From: an uncultured Candidatus Poseidoniales archaeon
GTDB lineage: Archaea > Thermoplasmatota > Poseidoniia > Poseidoniales > Poseidoniaceae
DNA length: 64,000 nt
NCBI GenBank assembly: GCA_902625885.1
Contig: CACODE010000003.1
Span: 1 to 64,000, forward strand
Reading direction: 5' to 3'
Numbering within the stretch: the stretch's first letter is position 1; each line of letters begins with the position of its first letter. Under the pieces are notes generated by a model that had not been told where the DNA came from, did no database searches, and saw only the letters and a list, made by a program, of their open reading frames with translations. This document shows positions 61,300 through 64,000 of this stretch, in pieces. A program made the translations under genes and the position numbers.

Positions 61300-61499
61300 C
61301 ACCGTTCTGGTAGGATATCAAGGGCATAAACCGGGCACGACGGTAAACAAATTCGGCAGTGAGTACAGTTTGGTTCGTCAACGTGTATCATACGATCTAC
61401 AAGCGTGAGGACTTGCACTGGACATAGAGCAACGCAAGCTCCGCAACCAAAACACCGATCTTCTTTGACGACAAGTTCGTGAAGGGAAACTCGCGCCAT
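61299..61499 (-). CDS. 2x[4Fe-4S] ferredoxin
   Basis: A 66-aa electron carrier with two full clusters: CFGCGACVALCP and CTHCRICLPSCP, i.e. two CxxCxxCxxxCP motifs. It is first in a tight run: ferredoxin, flavoprotein (4-base TGATG overlap) and then the desaturase. ATG at 61499 is chosen over an upstream GTG. Confidence 0.9.
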   Translation of the reverse strand: MARVSLHELVVKEDRCFGCGACVALCPVQVLTLVDRMIHVDEPNCTHCRICLPSCPVYALDILPER

Positions 61500-61803
61500 A
61501 TCCACTGCAGCGGACCTTCATTCAAGACTGCTTCGCCTTCCAGAAGAATTCATTCAGTTAATTTTCGTGTTAGATTCAAACACGGTTTGCTCGCCCCTAT
61601 GTTTCCACTGGAACAAATCTTTCTAAAGAGTAAGACGGGAAAGAATTCGATGATAGAATCGATCCGAAAGAAAACCCGTGGGATATGGTCGCGAGAAGTA
61701 CATGAACATTAAGGAAAAAGAAATTGTGTTTTTCATTCAACGATCAGAAAAAAATCTTCCAGTGGAAATAATGGGGTCAGACCCACATCTTCATTGAAGA
61801 GTT
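61500..61803. other. Gene-free region with a 12-base inverted repeat
   Basis: About 300 AT-rich bases between the ferredoxin start and the beta-CASP gene. I see no credible gene; a 77-codon plus ORF lacks a good start. TTTCCACTGGAA (61602-61613) and TTCCAGTGGAAA (61757-61768) are perfect 12-base inverted repeats about 145 bases apart, and GGGTC-A-GACCC is a short palindrome at 61774-61784. The repeats might flank a folded transcript or a regulatory loop. Confidence 0.5.
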
Positions 61804-63135
61804 GTGCATCCGCAGGTTATGGTGTTGTATTCAGCCGGACGAACCACTTCTTATCCTGTTGATCCTCCACCTGTGGGACTTCGATTTCACTATCTCGGCG
61901 GCGGAGATGAAGTGGGGAATGTTGGCGTGGTTATCGAAGACGCAGATGGCACGCGACTTCTCTTGGATTATGGCCTTGCTCCCACATCACCACCCAGATA
62001 CCCTATCGAAGCGCCGCCAGTACAAGACGCCGTGATGACGCATTCTCATGTGGATCATATCGGCATGGCTCCTTGGCTTTGCGCTAACCATCGAACACGT
62101 CTTCACGGTACGGCTTTAACCGCTTCTCTTTCCGAAATGATGTGGCGAGACTGCTACAAAATCAGCTCGATAGAGAAGTACCCATTAGCCTGGGACAAAA
62201 GAGACATCGATACAGCCCTTGATTCTTGGTATCATCATGACTTTGGTCAGTCTTGGAAACACCATAATTGGGAATTAACGTTTCACAGAGCCGGTCACAT
62301 TCCAGGTGCCGCTATGCTTCACGTTCAAACCCCAGAGAAATCAATTCTTCTCACGGGTGATTTTGATACCAGGGATTCATCACTTGTTGAAGGAGCTAAA
62401 CCCGTTTTAGCCGACATTTTGTTCATTGAGGGGACGTACGGCGGACGTTATCATCCTGACAAAATGGAAGAAACAGAACGCTTCTTGGAAGCCGTCGATC
62501 GTGTTGTAAGACGAGGTGGAACGGTCCTGATACCTGCTTTTGCTAACGGCAGAACCCAAGATGTTGTCATGATCTTGCACAAACATCGACCTCATCTCAA
62601 CGTTCATGTAGACGGCATGGGAAAACGTGTAGCGAAAAACCATCTTTCACATCCCTCTTTTCTCAAAGATGCATCAGGCCTTGAAAGGGCCTGGCGATGG
62701 GCAAAAAAAGTGTCCAGCAAGTCTGACAAAAAGAAGGCTCTCAGTGCTGATGTTATTGTATCAACTTCAGGGATGCTTGAAGGCGGGCCGGCCCTTTGGT
62801 ACCTCAATCGACTGAGGCACGACCGAAAAAACGCCGTGTTCTTTACCGGCTACCAAGCTGAAGGCACCGGTGGGAGGGAACTCCTCGAGACAAGCCACCT
62901 TAACATCTATCGCGAACGCGTCTATGTACCACTTGAGACAGAACAATTCTCGTTTTCAACGCATGCAGGCCAGAAGGAGATTTTGGAGTTCGCCAAAGCA
63001 TGCCAAGCAAAACACGTGATTGTGTACCATGCCGATGCCCAAACAGCCCGACCCCCCCTTCTCGCTGCTCTCCAAGAACAAGGACACACTGTACACGAAC
63101 CCCAAAACGGGAAGTCCTACATCATCCAAGACTGA
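61804..63135 (+). CDS. Beta-CASP metallo-beta-lactamase nuclease
   Basis: A 443-aa enzyme with HSHVDHIG in the zinc motif (HxHxDH at about 80-85), HRAGHIPGA, LLTGDFDTRD, and the beta-CASP motifs FANGRTQ, SGMLEGGPA and FSTHAGQ. The layout is that of archaeal aCPSF2/RNase J-like nucleases without an N-terminal KH domain. It probably processes RNA 5' or 3' ends. The GTG start at 61804 is used; ATG 61819 is an alternative. Lower GC than the first half of the window. Confidence 0.87.
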   Translation: MHPQVMVLYSAGRTTSYPVDPPPVGLRFHYLGGGDEVGNVGVVIEDADGTRLLLDYGLAPTSPPRYPIEAPPVQDAVMTHSHVDHIGMAPWLCANHRTRLHGTALTASLSEMMWRDCYKISSIEKYPLAWDKRDIDTALDSWYHHDFGQSWKHHNWELTFHRAGHIPGAAMLHVQTPEKSILLTGDFDTRDSSLVEGAKPVLADILFIEGTYGGRYHPDKMEETERFLEAVDRVVRRGGTVLIPAFANGRTQDVVMILHKHRPHLNVHVDGMGKRVAKNHLSHPSFLKDASGLERAWRWAKKVSSKSDKKKALSADVIVSTSGMLEGGPALWYLNRLRHDRKNAVFFTGYQAEGTGGRELLETSHLNIYRERVYVPLETEQFSFSTHAGQKEILEFAKACQAKHVIVYHADAQTARPPLLAALQEQGHTVHEPQNGKSYIIQD

Positions 63136-63170
63136 CACGGAATGCAATTTATTCAAACGTTGGTGCATCA

Positions 63171-63593
63171 CTAAATTACTGAGGCCGATGATTTCATTCG
63201 GTTGATATCGTATTTAGGTGGGAAAGCAATCAAACGGATCAAGAGGAAATTGAAGAAACCAAACACGCAGGTGTTGAAAAGCCAGACTAACCGGTGATGG
63301 ACCCCATAACCCTCAACCAGTGTGTACGTGATCCACGTTGTGACGATTAATTGGCTCGCATAAACGATGATTGCTCTGTACAAACTTCGTCGATATGGAA
63401 ACGATGACTTGAACGTGAACTTGTAATGGACATAGTGAGATTCCACCATACCGATGGCGCATGAAATGGACCATGCAGCAACCGCCGCATGACCTGGCCA
63501 GACATTCAGTACGTAGAGAATTTCATACAAGACCCATGCAAAAGCGGTGTTGATCACACCGATGAGACTGAATTTTACAAATTCACTCATCAT
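63171..63593 (-). CDS. GtrA-family membrane protein
   Basis: A 140-aa protein with four helices. SEFVKFSLIGVINTAFAWVLYEIL is the GtrA opening and YVHYKFTFK lies between helices 2 and 3 (the VxYxxxrxxVF-like pattern). GtrA-like proteins are implicated in moving polyprenyl-linked sugars across the membrane for surface glycans. ATG 63593 is chosen; the longer track start is a TTG. Converges on the beta-CASP gene. Confidence 0.82.
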   Translation of the reverse strand: MMSEFVKFSLIGVINTAFAWVLYEILYVLNVWPGHAAVAAWSISCAIGMVESHYVHYKFTFKSSFPYRRSLYRAIIVYASQLIVTTWITYTLVEGYGVHHRLVWLFNTCVFGFFNFLLIRLIAFPPKYDINRMKSSASVI

Positions 63594-63737
63594 GATGGAC
63601 GTGTTCCAACTTTTACTCTGGTTCTTTTCGTGCAGAACTAACCTCTCCAACCGCTTAATGCTACCAACCAAGACAATTCAATTCAACTGATGGTTGAATT
63701 GACAATCTCTTGAAAACCCCCGCAACCTACGCGAGGC

Positions 63738-64000
63738 GTGTCAGATGTCGGCCCGTCGTTGGACTACTATCTTCGAGTGTTTGGAAACTTTGAATTTTCC
63801 GTCTCCGGCATCTTTGCCCTCAACCATGCAGTAGCCATCCTCGGTGCCATCACTGGTCTTTTCCTTATCGGGCTTGCCATTTTCATTTTTAGGTCTGGCA
63901 GCAAGGATTTGAAGAATCAAGCCATTGGGATGATTTTGCTGATTGAGGGTTTCATGGCTGCTACACTTGCCTTTTACTGGATTTACCCCTTTTCACTTGG
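63738..64000 (+). CDS. Third multi-TM module protein, cut by window end
   Basis: GTG at 63738, after GCGAGG, opens a frame that runs to the window edge (about 87 codons; not in the ORF track). It shows two helices (ALNHAVAILGAITGLFLIGLAIFIF and AIGMILLIEGFMAATLAFYWIY) with a short charged turn between, the same start layout as the 463- and 446-aa membrane proteins. The rest, and any ectodomain partner, lie beyond the window. Confidence 0.55.
   Translation, partial: MSDVGPSLDYYLRVFGNFEFSVSGIFALNHAVAILGAITGLFLIGLAIFIFRSGSKDLKNQAIGMILLIEGFMAATLAFYWIYPFSL

Noticed and set aside
61479-61712. 77-aa ORF in the ferredoxin/beta-CASP gap
   Set aside because: Start overlaps the ferredoxin gene on the other strand and no domain or codon bias supports it.
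1-64000. CRISPR arrays, insertion sequences, integrase or phage genes
   Set aside because: No regular repeat-spacer units, transposase motifs or attachment duplications were seen by eye.

Overview
The window reads as one contiguous piece of an archaeal chromosome, most likely Marine Group II Euryarchaeota (Candidatus Poseidoniia). The archaeal evidence seen here is: diphthine synthase, Trm5, a split GMP synthase glutaminase subunit, a geranylgeranyl reductase-type flavoprotein, an AbrB/PhoU-type phosphate regulator, a beta-CASP nuclease, AlaX, tRNAs with archaeal TATA boxes, and many genes with a TATA box about 22-30 bases before the start codon (leaderless-type promoters) beside others with Shine-Dalgarno sites. 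The bacterial or eukaryote-like genes (type II glutamine synthetase, fatty-acid desaturase, LDL-receptor-A-like repeats, SCO1, aquaporin) and the many acidic secreted lipoproteins and peptidases fit a marine planktonic heterotroph. The lineage is my inference; no marker gene was searched.

Layout. 1-4.9 kb: a truncated gene, tRNA-Asp, and a minus-strand run of two membrane proteins plus a 1016-aa secreted protein with five LDLa-like repeats. 5-8 kb: a minus-strand run Trm5 / tiny zinc ribbon / GMP synthase glutaminase / orphan adenine methyltransferase, divergent from diphthine synthase and a sodium:solute symporter with an extra ectodomain. 11-25 kb: housekeeping and metabolic genes (PqqB-like hydrolase, an unknown 582-aa protein, Cys/Met PLP enzyme, DMT exporter, geranylgeranyl reductase, HAD phosphatase, NERD protein, SemiSWEET, glutamine synthetase II, S15-type peptidase, PyrF, CYTH protein, DegT aminotransferase). 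25-33 kb: a HerA-like ATPase fused to a membrane domain, SOUL protein, small membrane protein, SLOG protein, tRNA-Leu, then a divergent phosphate pair (AbrB-PhoU regulator and a PiT transporter fused to a DUF47 domain) around palindromic promoter DNA. 33-38 kb: membrane proteins, an SDR and an SdhA/FrdA-type flavoprotein.

38-64 kb is the more accessory half. It holds three copies (the third cut by the window end) of a large multi-TM membrane protein, the first two followed by a small anchored ectodomain protein; an AT-rich tandem pair of secreted esterases with a third homologue further on; an aquaporin lacking the usual selectivity-filter arginine; a DDAH-like enzyme; two divergent LVIVD-repeat / cupredoxin-like pairs with an SCO1 gene between them; M28 and M50 peptidases; AlaX; a desaturase followed upstream by a ferredoxin-flavoprotein pair; a beta-CASP nuclease; and a GtrA protein.

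How the genes work together: the exported peptidases and esterases (S15, M28, three esterase lipoproteins) with the symporter and other carriers suggest degradation of peptides and esters at the cell surface. Glutamine synthetase II and the phosphate module handle N and P uptake. SCO1 with the LVIVD/cupredoxin pairs suggests a copper-related exported function. The two best candidates for undescribed systems are the repeated multi-TM/ectodomain module and the duplicated LVIVD/cupredoxin pair. I saw no CRISPR array, insertion sequence, integrase or phage gene.
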